A stretch of 64,000 nucleotides of DNA from Aeromicrobium terrae (GTDB lineage Bacteria > Actinomycetota > Actinomycetes > Propionibacteriales > Nocardioidaceae): the NCBI RefSeq assembly GCF_008039565.1, contig NZ_VDUX01000005.1, positions 62,001 through 126,000 on the forward strand. Direction: 5' to 3'. Every line of letters starts with the position of its first letter. Within the stretch, counting starts at the first letter, position 1. Below, piece by piece: positions 19,253-30,461 of this stretch. A model generated the notes under the pieces. It searched no databases and was not told the origin of the DNA. It saw only the letters and a list, made by a program, of their open reading frames with translations. The translations under genes and the position numbers were made by a program.

Positions 19253-20142
19253 AAAAATCGTGGCGGACGTCTCCGCAGGCGGCGGGCCACCTTCCATGCG
19301 CCGACGACGGCGGCTCCGGCCCCTGCCGTGCGGGCGCCGGCGACCGCGACCTTGCGGCCGGTGCGGTAGTCGCGGATGCGCCAGCCGTTGGCGCGGGCGT
19401 GTGCCCGCAGCGTGGAGTCGGGGTTGACCGCGCACGGGTGCCCGACGAGCGAGAGCATCGGGAGGTCGTTGCTGGAGTCGGAGTAGGCGTAGCACCGGTC
19501 GAGGTCGAGGCCCTCGCGCTCGGCGATGGAGCGCACCGCCTCCGCCTTGCCCTCCCCGTGCAGCATCTCGCCGACGAGCTCGCCGGTGTAGACGCCGTCG
19601 ACGTGCTCGGCCACCGTGCCGAGGGCGCCGGTGAGGCCGAGGCGCCGGGCGATGACGGACGCGATCTCGATCGGGGCCGCGGTGACCAGCCAGACCCGCT
19701 GACCCTGGTCGAGGTGCCACTGCGCGAGGGCCCGCGTGCCCGGCCAGATGCGCTCGGCCATGCGCTCGTCGAAGATCTCCTCGCCGAGCTCCTCCAGCTC
19801 GCTGACGGTGTGCCCGGCGATGAACGCGAGGGCGGAGCTGCGGGCCTTGGCGATGTGCTCGGGGTCCTCGACGCCGGCGACGCGGAAGTAGATCTGCTGC
19901 CAGGCGGCCTTGGCGATGTCGCCGGTGGTGAAGAACTTGCGGCGGTGCAGCCCGCGCGCGAGGTGGAAGATCGACGCCCCCTGCATGACGGTGTTGTCGA
20001 CGTCGAAGAACGCCGCCGCCTGGGCGTCGGGCTCGGGGGCCAGCGCGTGCTCGACCTCCGTGGCCGCCGCGGCCGCCTGTCCGGCCAGCACCGAGCGCGA
20101 CTGCAGGTTGCGTCGGCGGGGGGCGCCGGAGGCACTGGCCAT
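19249..20142 (-). CDS. HAD-IB family phosphatase (SerB-like)
   Basis: 297 residues. Motif I is [13 protein letters not shown] (DxDxT), motif II is in [11 protein letters not shown], motif III is the Lys in GEGKAEAV, and motif IV is [14 protein letters not shown]. The family cleaves phosphate monoesters such as phosphoserine or 1-acylglycerol phosphates. C-terminal basic/hydrophobic segment [21 protein letters not shown] could contact the membrane. The ATG at 20142 is fixed by TACTGT 6 nt upstream; the frame open to 20205 is not needed. Substrate uncertain. Confidence 0.87.
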   Translation of the reverse strand: MASASGAPRRRNLQSRSVLAGQAAAAATEVEHALAPEPDAQAAAFFDVDNTVMQGASIFHLARGLHRRKFFTTGDIAKAAWQQIYFRVAGVEDPEHIAKARSSALAFIAGHTVSELEELGEEIFDERMAERIWPGTRALAQWHLDQGQRVWLVTAAPIEIASVIARRLGLTGALGTVAEHVDGVYTGELVGEMLHGEGKAEAVRSIAEREGLDLDRCYAYSDSSNDLPMLSLVGHPCAVNPDSTLRAHARANGWRIRDYRTGRKVAVAGARTAGAGAAVVGAWKVARRLRRRPPRFF

Positions 20143-20148
20143 GGACCG

Positions 20149-20154
20149 ACAGTA
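20149..20154 (-). promoter_or_regulatory. -10 box of leaderless promoter (HAD gene)
   Basis: Minus-strand TACTGT ends 6 nt before the ATG at 20142. Confidence 0.55.
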
Positions 20155-20188
20155 TCGGCTCTGCCCAGGGCGTCCCTGTGGTTGAGTA

Positions 20189-21793
20189 GTGAGCGTGACG
20201 GTCAATGTCAGCGAGGTCCTCCGTGCGGCGGCCGAGACCGACCCGGACGGTGTCGCGCTGATCGAGACCCGTGGGGGTCAGCGGCGTCAGCTGACCTGGC
20301 GCGAGCTCGACGACAGCGCCGATGCGATCGCCCGGGCGCTGTCGGGTCGCGGCCTGGTGGCCGGCCAGCGCGTCGCGATGGTGATGGCCAACCGCATCGA
20401 CCTCCCGATCGCCTACTTCGGCATCCTGCGCGGCGGCATGGTCGCCGTGCCGATGAACCCGCGCTCCACCACGCGCGAGGTCGGCCGGATGCTCTCGGAC
20501 TCCGGCGCGCGGGTCGTCCTGTGCGACGAGTCGGGCGCCGACCAGGTGCGCGAAGCGGTCCAGACCCCGGCAGGGGTGCCGGGCCCTGGGCGGCAAGATG
20601 AGATCGACGTGGTCGTCGACGGGATCGAGCCGAGGGACGGGGAGACGGCGTTCGACGCGTTCCTCGCGGGGGCCCCGGATGCAGAGCCTGCGGCGCCCCG
20701 AGACGCCGAGGCGCTGGCCGTCATCCTCTACACATCCGGCACGAGTGGCAAGCCACGCGGCGCGATGCTCAGCCATCGAGCGCTGATCGCGAACATCGAG
20801 CAGACCGCGGCGATCGACCCGCCGCCGGTCAGCCGCGAGGACGTCTGCCTCGGGCTGCTGCCGATGTTCCACATCTACGGACTCAACGCCGTGCTCGGCC
20901 AAGCCGTGCGTCAGGGCGCGTCGGTGCTCATGGTCGACGGCTTCGACCCCGCCGGCCTGCTCGACACCATCCGCGAGGAGGGCGTCACCAACCTGCCGCT
21001 CGCCCCGCCGGTGATCGCGGCGTGGGCCGGGCGCGACGACCTGCGCGAGAAGCTGTCCGGCGTCCGCGTCGTGCTGTCGGGCGCCTCGACCCTCGACCCG
21101 GACCTGGCGACGTCCTTCTACGAGTCGTCCGGGCACTATGTCGAGCAGGGCTACGGGCTCACCGAGACCGCCCCGGTCATCGCCACCACGCTCGGCTCGG
21201 GCCGCGAACCGGGCACGCCGCCGAAGGCGGGGTCGGTGGGCCGGCCGCTCCCCGGCATCGAGGTGCGGTGCGTGGAGGCGAGCGGCGGTGACGCCGCGGC
21301 CGGTGATCCCGCCGAGCTCTGGATCCGCGGCGACAACGTGTTCTCCGGCTACTGGCCGGACGGCGTCGAGGGACCACGCGAGGACGGCTGGTACCCCACG
21401 GGCGACATCGGCTACGTCGACGGGGACGGCGACGTCACGCTCGTCGACCGGCTCCGCGAGCTGGTGATCGTGTCCGGCTTCAACGTCTACCCGTCGGAGG
21501 TCGAGGACGTGATCGGCGAGGTGCCCGGCGTCGCCGAGGTCGCCGTCGTCGGCGTGCCCGACGAGGAGACGGGGGAGGCCGTCACGGCGTTCGTCGTCGC
21601 CGAGTCCGAGACCGACGAGTCCACGCTCAGCGACGCCGTGTCCGCGCACTGCGCCGAGCGGCTGGCCCGGTTCAAGCAGCCGACGCGGGTCGTGGTGGTC
21701 AGCGGGCTGCCGCACTCGGCCACGGGCAAGGTCGCCAAGGGCCGGCTGCGGGCCCTGGCCCGCAGCGACCAGCTCGGCCTCGGCGCGTCGTGA
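20189..21793 (+). CDS. AMP-binding fatty-acid/aryl-CoA ligase family protein
   Basis: 534-residue adenylate-forming enzyme that activates a carboxylate with ATP, then CoA. The P-loop [12 protein letters not shown] is at 181-192; [45 protein letters not shown] and the C-terminal Lys in [11 protein letters not shown] complete the family motifs. Substrate unknown. Start GTG 20189 or 20195; no clear SD. An in-frame 26-bp repeat (20569) inserts AGVPGPGR near residue 128, in a surface-type linker. Its stop overlaps the glutaredoxin start by 4 bases. Confidence 0.9.
   Translation: MSVTVNVSEVLRAAAETDPDGVALIETRGGQRRQLTWRELDDSADAIARALSGRGLVAGQRVAMVMANRIDLPIAYFGILRGGMVAVPMNPRSTTREVGRMLSDSGARVVLCDESGADQVREAVQTPAGVPGPGRQDEIDVVVDGIEPRDGETAFDAFLAGAPDAEPAAPRDAEALAVILYTSGTSGKPRGAMLSHRALIANIEQTAAIDPPPVSREDVCLGLLPMFHIYGLNAVLGQAVRQGASVLMVDGFDPAGLLDTIREEGVTNLPLAPPVIAAWAGRDDLREKLSGVRVVLSGASTLDPDLATSFYESSGHYVEQGYGLTETAPVIATTLGSGREPGTPPKAGSVGRPLPGIEVRCVEASGGDAAAGDPAELWIRGDNVFSGYWPDGVEGPREDGWYPTGDIGYVDGDGDVTLVDRLRELVIVSGFNVYPSEVEDVIGEVPGVAEVAVVGVPDEETGEAVTAFVVAESETDESTLSDAVSAHCAERLARFKQPTRVVVVSGLPHSATGKVAKGRLRALARSDQLGLGAS
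20569..20594 (+). repeat. 26-bp GC-rich dispersed repeat, copy 2 (exact)
   Basis: Identical to copies 1, 3 and 4. It lies inside the CoA-ligase gene and is read AGVPGPGR, the same frame as in copies 1 and 3. Confidence 0.85.
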
Positions 21794-22071
21794 GCGGTGC
21801 GGCGGCAGGGGTGCCGGGCCCTGGGCGGCAGATCGAGCACCGGGTCGTCGTCTACACCCGACCGGGGTGCCACCTGTGCGAGGCGGCCGAGGAGATCGTG
21901 GCCGCGGTGTGCGCCGAGACGGGCGACACCTGGACCACGATCGACATCTCCGGCGACGAGGAGCTCACCCGCCGATTCACCGACGAGGTGCCCGTGACCT
22001 TCGTGGACGGGGCTCAGCACGACTTCTGGCGGGTCGACCCGGACCGCCTCCGCGCGGCCCTCTCGCACTAG
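21790..22071 (+). CDS. glutaredoxin-like (DUF836-type) thiol-disulfide protein
   Basis: 93 residues. VVVYTRPGCHLCEAAEEIV gives the redox motif CHLC; VPVTFVDG supplies the cis-Pro. The first 14 residues are largely encoded by a copy of the 26-bp repeat, so the original start may have been later, near the GTG of RVVVYT. Coupled to the ligase gene by GTGA overlap. It lies just upstream of rex, a redox-control locus in Streptomyces too. Confidence 0.85.
   Translation: MSGAAAGVPGPGRQIEHRVVVYTRPGCHLCEAAEEIVAAVCAETGDTWTTIDISGDEELTRRFTDEVPVTFVDGAQHDFWRVDPDRLRAALSH
21804..21829 (+). repeat. 26-bp GC-rich dispersed repeat, copy 3 (exact)
   Basis: Identical to copies 1, 2 and 4. It forms the N-terminus of the glutaredoxin, again read AGVPGPGR. 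Confidence 0.85.
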
Positions 22072-22113
22072 CACAGCTGGGTGTGACGTGGCCCACGGGG
22101 TCGACACAGGATT

Positions 22114-22142
22114 TTGTTCTCACGTTCACAAGCTCTTAAACT
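22114..22142 (+). promoter_or_regulatory. rex promoter with overlapping degenerate Rex operator
   Basis: -35 TTGTTC (22114-22119), 17-base spacer, -10 TAAACT (22137-22142). TTGTTCTCACGTTCACAA at 22114-22131 keeps one perfect Rex half-site (GTTCACAA) and a partial other half. Overlap with the -35 fits repression of rex-hemA by Rex itself. The leader to the GTG at 22211 is about 60 nt. Confidence 0.6.
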
Positions 22143-22210
22143 GAGGGTCGCGCGCCAGCCGGTCCCACTCCCTGAGGGACAAATCCCGGGCTGCGGCGCG
22201 ATGGAGCACC

Positions 22211-22935
22211 GTGACTGTACTTCGCAACGACGTGGCCGCCCTTCGTCAGGCTCAAGGCCCACGTGGCATCCCTGACGCCACGGTGGCCCGCCTCCCGGTC
22301 TACCTGCGGGCGCTGACCGCGCTGGTGGACCAGGGCATCTCCACGTGCTCCTCCAACGACCTCGCGGCCGCCGCCGGCGTCAACCCGGCGAAGCTGCGCA
22401 AGGACCTGTCGTACCTCGGCTCGTACGGCACCCGCGGCGTCGGCTACGACGTCGAGTACCTCCGCTACCAGATCGCCCGCGAGCTCGGCCAGACGCAGGA
22501 CTGGGACGTCGTCATCGTCGGTGTCGGCCACCTGGGCTCCGCGCTGTCGGCCTACCGCGGGTTCAGCACGCGCGGTATCCGCATCGCCGCCCTCGTGGAC
22601 TCCGACCCGGAGCGGATCGGCACCGAGGTCGCCGGCGTCACCGTCGCCCCGATGGCCGACCTCGAGTCCATCGTGCGGGAGCACGGCATCGCCATCGCCG
22701 TCATCGCCACGCCGGGCGAGGCCGCCCAGGGCGTCGCCGACGCGCTGGTGTCCGCCGGTGTCACCAGCATCCTGAACTTCGCCCCGGCGATCGTCACCGT
22801 CCCCGAGGGCGTGGCGGTCCGGAAGGTCGACCTGTCGATCGAGCTGCAGATCCTCGCGTACCACGAGCAGCGCCGCAGCGCCGAGGCCCCCGGCGGGGGT
22901 GCCGGGCCGTGGGCGGCGGACGGTGAGGTGAGCCT

Positions 22936-22939
<4 letters not shown>
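22211..22939 (+). CDS. rex: redox-sensing transcriptional repressor Rex
   Basis: 242-residue NADH-sensing repressor. The N-terminal winged helix reads IPDATVARLPVYLRAL...AAAAGVNPAKLRKDLSYLGSYGTRGVGYDV. The Rossmann motif GVGHLGSAL starts at 104. C-terminal swapped helix region ILNFAPAIVTVPEGVAVRKVDLSIELQILAYHEQ. NADH releases it from DNA. Two repeat-derived insertions extend it: ALRQAQGP at about 10-17 and PGGGAGPWAADG near the C-terminus. The stop overlaps hemA (GTGA), giving a rex-hemA-hemC operon as in Streptomyces. Confidence 0.96.
22239..22260 (+). repeat. fragment of the TTCGACAGGCTCAA-type palindromic repeat in rex
   Basis: CCCTTCGTCAGGCTCAAGG differs by one base from the arm of the palindrome at 31147-31160 and encodes LRQAQG in-frame. 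Confidence 0.55.
22892..22917 (+). repeat. 26-bp GC-rich repeat, variant copy 5
   Basis: Two mismatches to the exact copies. It is read in a different frame (GGGAGPWAA) at the C-terminus of Rex. The copy at 58518 shares the same variant bases and frame. Confidence 0.7.
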
Positions 22940-24227
<1,288 letters not shown>

Positions 24228-24231
<4 letters not shown>

Positions 24232-25175
24232 CCCCCAAGAACGTGCTCAGAATCGGCACCCGCGCCAGCCTGCTGGCCACCACGCAGACCGAGACCATCG
24301 CCGCGGCACTGCGCGACGCCCACGGCATCGACGTCGAGCTCGTCCCGGTGTCCACCGAGGGCGATCGCAGCCGCGAGCCGCTCAGCGTCATCGGCGGCCA
24401 GGGCGTGTTCGTCGCGGCGCTCCGCGAGGCCGTCGCGGCCGGCGACGTCGACCTCGCCGTCCACTCCCTCAAGGACCTGCCCACCACGCCCGACGAGAGG
24501 CTGAACCTCGCCGCCGTCCCCACGCGGGCCGACTCGCGCGACGTCCTCGTGGCGCGCGACGGCCTGACCCTGGGTGAGCTGCCCACCGGCGCCCGCGTCG
24601 GCACCGGCTCGGCCCGCCGGGCCGCCCAGATCAACGCCCTCGGGCTGGGTGTCGAGATCGTGCCGATCCGCGGCAACGTCGACACCCGCCTCGGCAAGGT
24701 CGCCTCCGGAGAGGTCGACGCCGTCGTCCTCGCCATGGCCGGACTCGTCCGGCTCGGGCGTGCCGACGAGGCGACCGAGGTCCTGGACCCGATCCAGGTC
24801 CTCCCCGCTCCCGGCCAGGGAGCCCTTGCGTGCGAGTGCCGCGCCGACGACGTCGCGACCGCTCGCCTGCTCGACGTGCTCGACGACCCGGACACCCGGG
24901 CCGCCGTCACGGCCGAGCGCAGCCTCCTCGCCTCGCTCGAGGCCGGCTGCACCGCCCCCGTCGGGGCCCTCGCGGAGATCGCGTGGGGCGACGACGGGGA
25001 CGAGCTGTGGCTCCGAGGGGTCGTCGCCGATCCCTCCGGGTCACCGTCCATCCGCCTGTCCGCGACCGGCTCGCCCCGCGAGGCCGCCGCGGTCGGAGAG
25101 CGTCTCGCTGCCGAGATGCTCGCCGAGGGCGCCGCCGACCTGATGGCTTGCCCTCCGATCGGTACAGCGCAATGA
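24228..25175 (+). CDS. hemC: hydroxymethylbilane synthase (porphobilinogen deaminase)
   Basis: Joins four porphobilinogen units into hydroxymethylbilane. 315 residues. [13 protein letters not shown] at the N-terminus, the catalytic Asp segment [15 protein letters not shown] substrate-binding arginines, and Cys241 in EAGCTAPVG that carries the dipyrromethane cofactor. ATGA overlaps with the hemA stop and the next start show tight coupling. Confidence 0.97.
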
Positions 25176-26830
25176 CAACCCGGCAGACGAAGAAGGAAGT
25201 AAGCAAAGTGACCACTTCTACCGCGACCGCCCCCGTCGCACCCGCACCCACGAAGCGCAAGCGGCCCCTCGGCCACGTGAGCTTCGTCGGCGCCGGCCCG
25301 GGCGACCGCAGCCTCCTGACCGTCCGTGCCGCCGAGCTCCTCGAGCAGGCCGACGTCGTCATCACCGAGCTGCCCGAGCAGGCCGCTCTCGTCACGAACG
25401 GCGCCGAGGTCGTCGAGGGTGGCGTCGGTGACGACGGCTCGACCCTCACGCACGCCGCTCGCGCTCGCCTGGTCGTCAAGCACGCGAAGAACGGCTCGCA
25501 CGTCGTCCGCCTCGTCGCCGGTGACCCGTTCACCTACGCCACCGCGCCCGAGGAGGCCGCGGCCTGCGCGAAGGCCGGCATCGGCTTCGAGGTCGTGCCG
25601 GGCATCTCGTCCGTCAGCGCCGTCCCGGCGTACGCGGGCGTGCCGCTGACCAACCGCACGAACCGCGAGTACTCGGTCGTGCGCGTCGGCGACGCCACCA
25701 TCGACTGGACCGCGTACGTCACCTCCGACACGCTCGTGCTGCTCTCCGCGGTCAAGCGGATCGGCGAGGTCGCCGCCGGGCTGATCGAGGCCGGCCGCGC
25801 GCCCGAGACCCCCGTCGCCATGACGCGGGTGGGCACCACCACCGAGCAGACCACCGTGGTCTCCACGCTGGCCGACATCGCCGTCGACGCCGCCGCGGCC
25901 GGGATGTCCGCTCCGGCCATCACCGTCGTCGGCGACGTCGTCTCCATGCGCGAGACGCTGTCGTGGTTCGAGACCAAGCCGCTGTACGGCTGGCGCGTGC
26001 TCGTGCCCCGCACCAAGGAGCAGTCCGCCGGCCTGGCCGCGCGCCTGCGCTCCTACGGCGCGGTGTCCGAGGAGGTGCCGACCATCTCGGTCGAGCCGCC
26101 GCGCAACCCGCAGCAGATGGACAAGGCCGTCCGCGGTCTCGTCGAGGGCCGCTACGAGTGGGTCGCGTTCACCAGCGTCAACGCCGTGAAGGCCGTCCGC
26201 GAGAAGTTCGAGGAGTACGGGCTCGACGCCCGCGCGTTCTCGGGCCTGAAGATCGCCGCGGTCGGCGACAAGACCGCCGAGGCCATCGCCACGTGGGGCA
26301 TCAAGGCCGACCTCGTGCCGTCCGGCGAGCAGTCCGCCCGCGGCCTGCTCGAGGACTGGCCGCCGTACGACGACCTGCTCGACCCGATCAACCGGGTGTT
26401 CCTGCCGCGTGCGGACATCGCCACCGAGACCCTCGTGGCCGGCCTGATCGAGCTCGGCTGGGAGGTCGACGACGTCACCGCCTACCGCACCGTGCGGGCC
26501 GCGCCGCCGCCGGCGCCCACGCGCGAGGCGATCAAGTCGGGCAAGTTCGACGCCGTGATGTTCACGTCGAGCTCCACCGTGCGCAACCTCGTCGGCATCG
26601 CCGGCAAGCCGCACACGTCGACGGTCATCGCGTGCATCGGCCCGGCCACGGCGAAGACCGCCGAGGAGCACGGCCTGCGGGTCGACGTCCTCGCCGAGCA
26701 GCCCTCGGTCGAGGTGCTGGCCGACGCGCTCGCCGAGTTCGGCGCCGCCCGTCGCCTGGCGTTCCTGGAGGCCGGCGAGCCGGTCACCAAGCCGTCGCAG
26801 AAGCGTCCCTCCTCGCGGCGGAAGGCCTGA
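25172..26830 (+). CDS. hemD: uroporphyrinogen-III C-methyltransferase-like / uroporphyrinogen-III synthase fusion
   Basis: 552 residues in two domains. The N-terminal SUMT-like domain (about 30-270) starts [17 protein letters not shown] and has [20 protein letters not shown]. Its GDPF segment reads [14 protein letters not shown] instead of GGDPFIFGRGGEE, so methyltransferase activity is doubtful. The C-terminal HemD domain (about 280-535) has [23 protein letters not shown] and [13 protein letters not shown]. Fusion is common in actinobacteria. Start: ATG 25172 overlaps the hemC stop; GTG 25208 has a better SD (GGAAG, 8 nt) and is a real alternative. Confidence 0.92.
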   Translation: MTTRQTKKEVSKVTTSTATAPVAPAPTKRKRPLGHVSFVGAGPGDRSLLTVRAAELLEQADVVITELPEQAALVTNGAEVVEGGVGDDGSTLTHAARARLVVKHAKNGSHVVRLVAGDPFTYATAPEEAAACAKAGIGFEVVPGISSVSAVPAYAGVPLTNRTNREYSVVRVGDATIDWTAYVTSDTLVLLSAVKRIGEVAAGLIEAGRAPETPVAMTRVGTTTEQTTVVSTLADIAVDAAAAGMSAPAITVVGDVVSMRETLSWFETKPLYGWRVLVPRTKEQSAGLAARLRSYGAVSEEVPTISVEPPRNPQQMDKAVRGLVEGRYEWVAFTSVNAVKAVREKFEEYGLDARAFSGLKIAAVGDKTAEAIATWGIKADLVPSGEQSARGLLEDWPPYDDLLDPINRVFLPRADIATETLVAGLIELGWEVDDVTAYRTVRAAPPPAPTREAIKSGKFDAVMFTSSSTVRNLVGIAGKPHTSTVIACIGPATAKTAEEHGLRVDVLAEQPSVEVLADALAEFGAARRLAFLEAGEPVTKPSQKRPSSRRKA

Positions 26831-26832
26831 CG

Positions 26833-27801
26833 ATGTTCCCCGCCGACCGGCCGCGCCGTCTTCGCAGCTCCGCTGCGATGCGGCGGCTGGTCGCGGAGAC
26901 GTCCGTGGAGCCACGGCAGCTCGTGCTGCCGATGTTCGTGGGCGAGGGGCTCACCGAGCCCAAGCCGATCAGCAGCATGCCGGGCGTCGTGCAGCACACG
27001 CGCGACTCCGCCCGCAAGGCGGTCGCCGAGGCGGCGACGCTGGGTCTGGGCGGCGTCATGCTGTTCGGGATCCCCGAGCACAAGGACGCCGTCGGCTCGG
27101 GCGCGCTCGACCCCGACGGCATCCTGAACGTCGCGATCGCCGACGCCCGCAGCGAGGCCGGCGACGACCTGCTGGTGATGTCGGACCTGTGCCTCGACGA
27201 GTTCACCGACCACGGCCATTGCGGCGTCCTTGACGCCCAGGGCCGCGTCGACAACGACGCCACGCTGAAGATCTACGGGCAGATGGGCGTCGCGCACGCC
27301 GAGGCCGGCGCCCACCTGGTGGGTCCCAGCGGCATGATGGACGGCCAGGTCGGCGTCATCCGCGCCGCCCTCGACGCCGCCGGTCACACCGAGGTCGCGA
27401 TCCTGGCCTACGCCGCCAAGTACGCCTCCGCGTTCTACGGACCGTTCCGCGAGGCCGTCGACAGCTCGCTCCAGGGCGACCGGCGCACCTACCAGCAGGA
27501 CCCGGCCAACGCCCGGGAGGCGCTGCGCGAGGCGCTCCTCGACGTCCAGGAGGGCGCCGACATCGTCATGGTGAAGCCCGCCCTGGGCTACCTCGACCTG
27601 CTGCCGCTGATCCGGTCGCACGTCACGGTGCCCGTGGCCGCGTACAACGTCTCCGGCGAGTACGCCATGGTCGAGGCGGCCGCTCAGAACGGCTGGATCG
27701 ACCGCGACCGGGCGATCGACGAGACGATCACGTCGATCCGCCGCGCGGGCGCCGACATCGTGCTGACCTACTGGGCCGCGGAGATCGCCGCACGGCACTG
27801 A
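26833..27801 (+). CDS. hemB: delta-aminolevulinic acid dehydratase (porphobilinogen synthase)
   Basis: Condenses two aminolevulinate molecules to porphobilinogen. 322 residues. Schiff-base lysines are Lys196 (AYAAKYAS) and Lys248 ([11 protein letters not shown]). The metal loop [18 protein letters not shown] keeps two of the three cysteines of zinc enzymes, with Asp at the middle position. It starts 2 bases after the fusion gene stop, so it belongs to the rex-hem operon. A 26-bp repeat copy follows it. Confidence 0.97.
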   Translation: MFPADRPRRLRSSAAMRRLVAETSVEPRQLVLPMFVGEGLTEPKPISSMPGVVQHTRDSARKAVAEAATLGLGGVMLFGIPEHKDAVGSGALDPDGILNVAIADARSEAGDDLLVMSDLCLDEFTDHGHCGVLDAQGRVDNDATLKIYGQMGVAHAEAGAHLVGPSGMMDGQVGVIRAALDAAGHTEVAILAYAAKYASAFYGPFREAVDSSLQGDRRTYQQDPANAREALREALLDVQEGADIVMVKPALGYLDLLPLIRSHVTVPVAAYNVSGEYAMVEAAAQNGWIDRDRAIDETITSIRRAGADIVLTYWAAEIAARH

Positions 27802-27805
27802 ATCT

Positions 27806-27831
27806 GCCGCCCAGGGCCCGGCACCCCTGCC
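27806..27831 (-). repeat. 26-bp GC-rich dispersed repeat, copy 4 (exact, intergenic)
   Basis: The only non-coding copy found, between hemB and the convergent transglycosylase. CAGGG...CCCTG inside it could form a short stem and might act as a terminator here. Confidence 0.8.
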
Positions 27832-27847
27832 GGGGACGACGAGCTGC

Positions 27848-29020
27848 TCAGTGCGTCAGGTCGTACACGCACTGGTCGTAGCGCTCCTTGTGCGTGTTCA
27901 GCGGGTTGAGGCTGACCGTCGCGGTGCAACGGATGCGCGCCGTGGCGAGGTCGACGACGTCGACGATCGGGTCGAGCGGCTTGGTGGTGGTCGTGCCGCC
28001 CGTGCTGCCGCCGGTGGAGCCACCCGTGCTGCCGCCGGTGGAACCGCCCGTGGAGCCGCCAGTGCTGCCACCGGTCGAGCCGCCGGTGCTGCCACCCGTG
28101 GAGCCGCCGGTGCTGCCGCCGGTCGAGCCGCCGGTGCTGCCACCGCTCGTCTTGCCCTCGTTCTGCTTGGCCTTGTCGCGCTGCTTCGGGGTCAGCGTCT
28201 GGTCGAACGACTGGCTGGTGATCACGGACGCGGTGGACGTGCCGTTGGGCGACTGGGAGAAGTCGCCGGCGGCGTAGGCCGCGGAGATCTGCATGACCAG
28301 GTCGACGTAGGAGTCGGAGTGGTTGTAGCGCTTCACCGCGGCGCGGGCGCCCTTGTCGGTGGAGAGGTCGCCGGAGCCGGCGCACAGGTAGATGCCGGCC
28401 GCGGTGGCGGCGTCGTCGATGTCCTGGGGGTTCTTCTTGCCGTCGTTGTCGGAGTCGACGCCGACGTTGCTCCAGGTGGTGGGGATGAACTGCATCGGGC
28501 CCACCGCGCGGTCGTACACGGTGTCCTTGTCGAGCTTGCCGGAGTCGGAGTCGGTGATCCGGGCGCGGCCGTTGCGGCCGTCGAGCGGCTCGCCGTAGAT
28601 GCCGGGCTCGGCGAGGCCGTCGGCGCTCAGGGCGTTGCCGTTGCTGCGGCCGTGGTTGGACTCGACGCGGCCGATGGCGGCGACGAGGTTCCACGGGAGC
28701 TGGCAGTCCTGGTCGGCCTTCGACAGCAGCGTCTCCGCGCGGCGGTACGCGTAGAGCGCGGCCGACGGGATGCCGTTCGTGGAGAGCGTGGAGAGTGCGC
28801 CGGCAGCGCCCGCGCGCGGGTCGATGCCCGGGGTCTCCTGGACCGAGGCGGGCTGCTCGAACGCGCTGGACGGCACGTCGGGGACGGCGTCGGGCGAGCT
28901 GCTCTCACCGGCGGTGGCGAGACCGGAGTTGGTCAGAGCCGCACCCCAGGCGCCGACCAGCAGCGTCATGGGTACCAGCGCGCTGGCCTTCTGCCATCGC
29001 GTCAGCTGTCGTGCTCGCAT
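27848..29020 (-). CDS. secreted lytic murein transglycosylase with (GGST)12 linker
   Basis: 390 residues. A basic start, hydrophobic segment (about 13-30) and Ala-rich junction indicate export. The SLT-type catalytic domain follows: catalytic Glu120 in IGRVESNHG, then [21 protein letters not shown] and [16 protein letters not shown] Gly-Gly-Ser-Thr repeat of 12 units spans about 295-342 before a C-terminal segment with two cysteines (IRCTATV, DQCVYD). The ATG at 29020 has GGGAGG upstream; TTG 29029 is rejected. A BldN-type promoter precedes it, so it may act in a developmental or surface programme. Confidence 0.88.
   Translation of the reverse strand: MRARQLTRWQKASALVPMTLLVGAWGAALTNSGLATAGESSSPDAVPDVPSSAFEQPASVQETPGIDPRAGAAGALSTLSTNGIPSAALYAYRRAETLLSKADQDCQLPWNLVAAIGRVESNHGRSNGNALSADGLAEPGIYGEPLDGRNGRARITDSDSGKLDKDTVYDRAVGPMQFIPTTWSNVGVDSDNDGKKNPQDIDDAATAAGIYLCAGSGDLSTDKGARAAVKRYNHSDSYVDLVMQISAAYAAGDFSQSPNGTSTASVITSQSFDQTLTPKQRDKAKQNEGKTSGGSTGGSTGGSTGGSTGGSTGGSTGGSTGGSTGGSTGGSTGGSTGGSTGGTTTTKPLDPIVDVVDLATARIRCTATVSLNPLNTHKERYDQCVYDLTH
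27995..28138 (-). repeat. 12 tandem 12-bp units encoding (GGST)12
   Basis: Units of 12 bases with wobble-position variation, such as GCCGCCGGTGCT on the plus strand, encode a flexible Gly/Ser/Thr linker in the transglycosylase. The synonymous drift shows selection at the protein level. Confidence 0.9.
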
Positions 29021-29060
29021 CTGTTCCAACCTCCCAAGTCCACCCCTGCGGACTACTACA

Positions 29061-29088
29061 CCAACGATCAGTGTGAAACGGAGTTACG
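29061..29088 (-). promoter_or_regulatory. BldN-type promoter of the lytic transglycosylase
   Basis: Minus strand: -35 CGTAAC (29083-29088), exactly 16 bases, -10 CGTTGG (29061-29066), one mismatch to the consensus CGTAAC-N16-CGTTGA recalled for Streptomyces BldN. The leader to the ATG is about 35 nt and carries GGGAGG. Confidence 0.6.
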
Positions 29089-29120
29089 GGGTGATCGCCG
29101 TGGTCACAAGGGTCTCACGA

Positions 29121-29126
29121 CACAAT
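29121..29126 (+). promoter_or_regulatory. possible -10 box of hemL
   Basis: CACAAT keeps A2 and T6 of TANNNT and ends 6 nt before the hemL ATG. The same hexamer precedes the LuxR-type gene ATG at 48217. Confidence 0.35.
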
Positions 29127-29132
29127 GGGTCG

Positions 29133-30461
29133 ATGCATCCGAACCCCGAATCGACCGCTGGGAGCGAGCACTGGTTCGAGCGGGCCCAGAAGGTCTCGCC
29201 GGGCGGCGTGAACTCGCCGGTCCGGGCGTTCCGGGCGGTCGGGGGCACACCCCGGTTCATGGCGGAGGGCTCGGGTCCGTGGATCACCGACGTCGACGGC
29301 CGCCGGTACGTCGATCTCGTCGGCTCCTGGGGGCCGATGCTGCTGGGCCACGCGCACCCGGAGGTCGTCGCGGCGGTGCAGGAGGCCGCCGCCCGTGGCA
29401 CGTCGTTCGGGACCCCGAGCGTGCCCGAGGTCGAGCTGGCCGAGGAGATCGTCGCCCGCACGCCGGTCGACGAGGTGCGGCTGGTCTCCTCCGGCACGGA
29501 GGCCACGATGTCCGCCGTCCGGCTGGCACGAGGCTTCACCGGCCGCGACATGGTCGTGAAGTTCGCCGGCTGCTACCACGGGCACGTCGACCCGCTGCTC
29601 GCCGAAGCCGGCTCCGGGGTCGTCACGCTCGGCATCCCGGGGACGCCCGGCGTGCCTGCGCACGTCACGGCCGACACCGTCGTGCTGCCGTACAACGACC
29701 GCGAGGCAGCCATGGCGGCGTTCGCCGAGCTCGGCCCGCGCATCGCCTGCGTCATCACCGAGGCGGCCGCGGGCAACATGGGCGTCGTCCCGCCGGAGCC
29801 CGGCTTCAACCGGTTCCTGGCCGAGACCTGCAGCGCCCACGGTGCCCTGTTCATCAGCGACGAGGTGATGACCGGCTTCCGCGTCACCCGCTCGGGCCAC
29901 TGGGGCCTCGACGGCGCCGTCGAGGGCTGGCGGCCCGACCTGCTGACGTTCGGCAAGGTGATGGGCGGCGGCTTCCCGGCCGCGGCGTTCGGCGGACGGG
30001 CCGACGTGATGGAGCAGCTCGCGCCGAGCGGCCCGGTCTACCAGGCCGGCACGCTGTCGGGGAACCCGATCGCCACCACCGCCGGCCTCACCACCCTCCG
30101 CCTCGCCGACGACGCCGCCTACGCCCGCATCGACCAGACCTCGGCCGAGCTGCAGACATTGGTGACCGAGGCGCTGGAGAAGGAGGGTGTCCCGCACGTC
30201 GTGCAGACCGCCGGCAACATGTTCAGCGTCTTCTGGGGCGTCGAGGAGCCGGTGCGCGACTTCGCTGGGGCGCAGGCCCAGGACACGGGGCGGTTCACCG
30301 CGTTCTTCCACGCGATGCTCGACGCCGGCGTGTACCTGCCGCCGAGCGCGTTCGAGACCTGGTTCGTCTCGGCCGCTCACGACGAGGAGGCCCTCTCTAG
30401 GATGGCTGAGGCCCTGCCCGCGGCGGCCCGAGCCGCAGCCCGAGAGGACACGTCAGCATGA
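29133..30461 (+). CDS. hemL: glutamate-1-semialdehyde 2,1-aminomutase
   Basis: PLP enzyme that makes 5-aminolevulinate. 442 residues. [13 protein letters not shown] at the N-terminus, [16 protein letters not shown], the Asp in [11 protein letters not shown] and PLP Lys275 in [17 protein letters not shown]. It is separated from hemB only by the divergent transglycosylase. The 3' end overlaps the next gene (ATGA), the same order as M. tuberculosis Rv0524-Rv0525. Confidence 0.97.
   Translation: MHPNPESTAGSEHWFERAQKVSPGGVNSPVRAFRAVGGTPRFMAEGSGPWITDVDGRRYVDLVGSWGPMLLGHAHPEVVAAVQEAAARGTSFGTPSVPEVELAEEIVARTPVDEVRLVSSGTEATMSAVRLARGFTGRDMVVKFAGCYHGHVDPLLAEAGSGVVTLGIPGTPGVPAHVTADTVVLPYNDREAAMAAFAELGPRIACVITEAAAGNMGVVPPEPGFNRFLAETCSAHGALFISDEVMTGFRVTRSGHWGLDGAVEGWRPDLLTFGKVMGGGFPAAAFGGRADVMEQLAPSGPVYQAGTLSGNPIATTAGLTTLRLADDAAYARIDQTSAELQTLVTEALEKEGVPHVVQTAGNMFSVFWGVEEPVRDFAGAQAQDTGRFTAFFHAMLDAGVYLPPSAFETWFVSAAHDEEALSRMAEALPAAARAAAREDTSA

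Noticed and set aside
20160..20176. TGCCCAGGGCGTCCCTG as a further copy of the 26-bp repeat
   Set aside because: Only a short partial match; not enough to call a copy.
19199..21715. N-terminal extension of the sigma-factor frame by over 800 codons
   Set aside because: It runs antisense through the CoA-ligase gene and across the HAD gene; the GTG at 19198 has a good ribosome-binding site and promoter.
27995..28138. Tandem 12-bp repeats as a possible CRISPR or non-coding satellite
   Set aside because: No spacers, and the variation is at synonymous positions of an in-frame GGST repeat.
29021..29029. TTG at 29029 as start of the transglycosylase
   Set aside because: It lies directly against the GGGAGG ribosome-binding site; the ATG at 29020 has correct spacing.
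29071..29088. GTGTGAAA... upstream of hemL as a Rex half-site
   Set aside because: No facing TTCACA half at the right distance.
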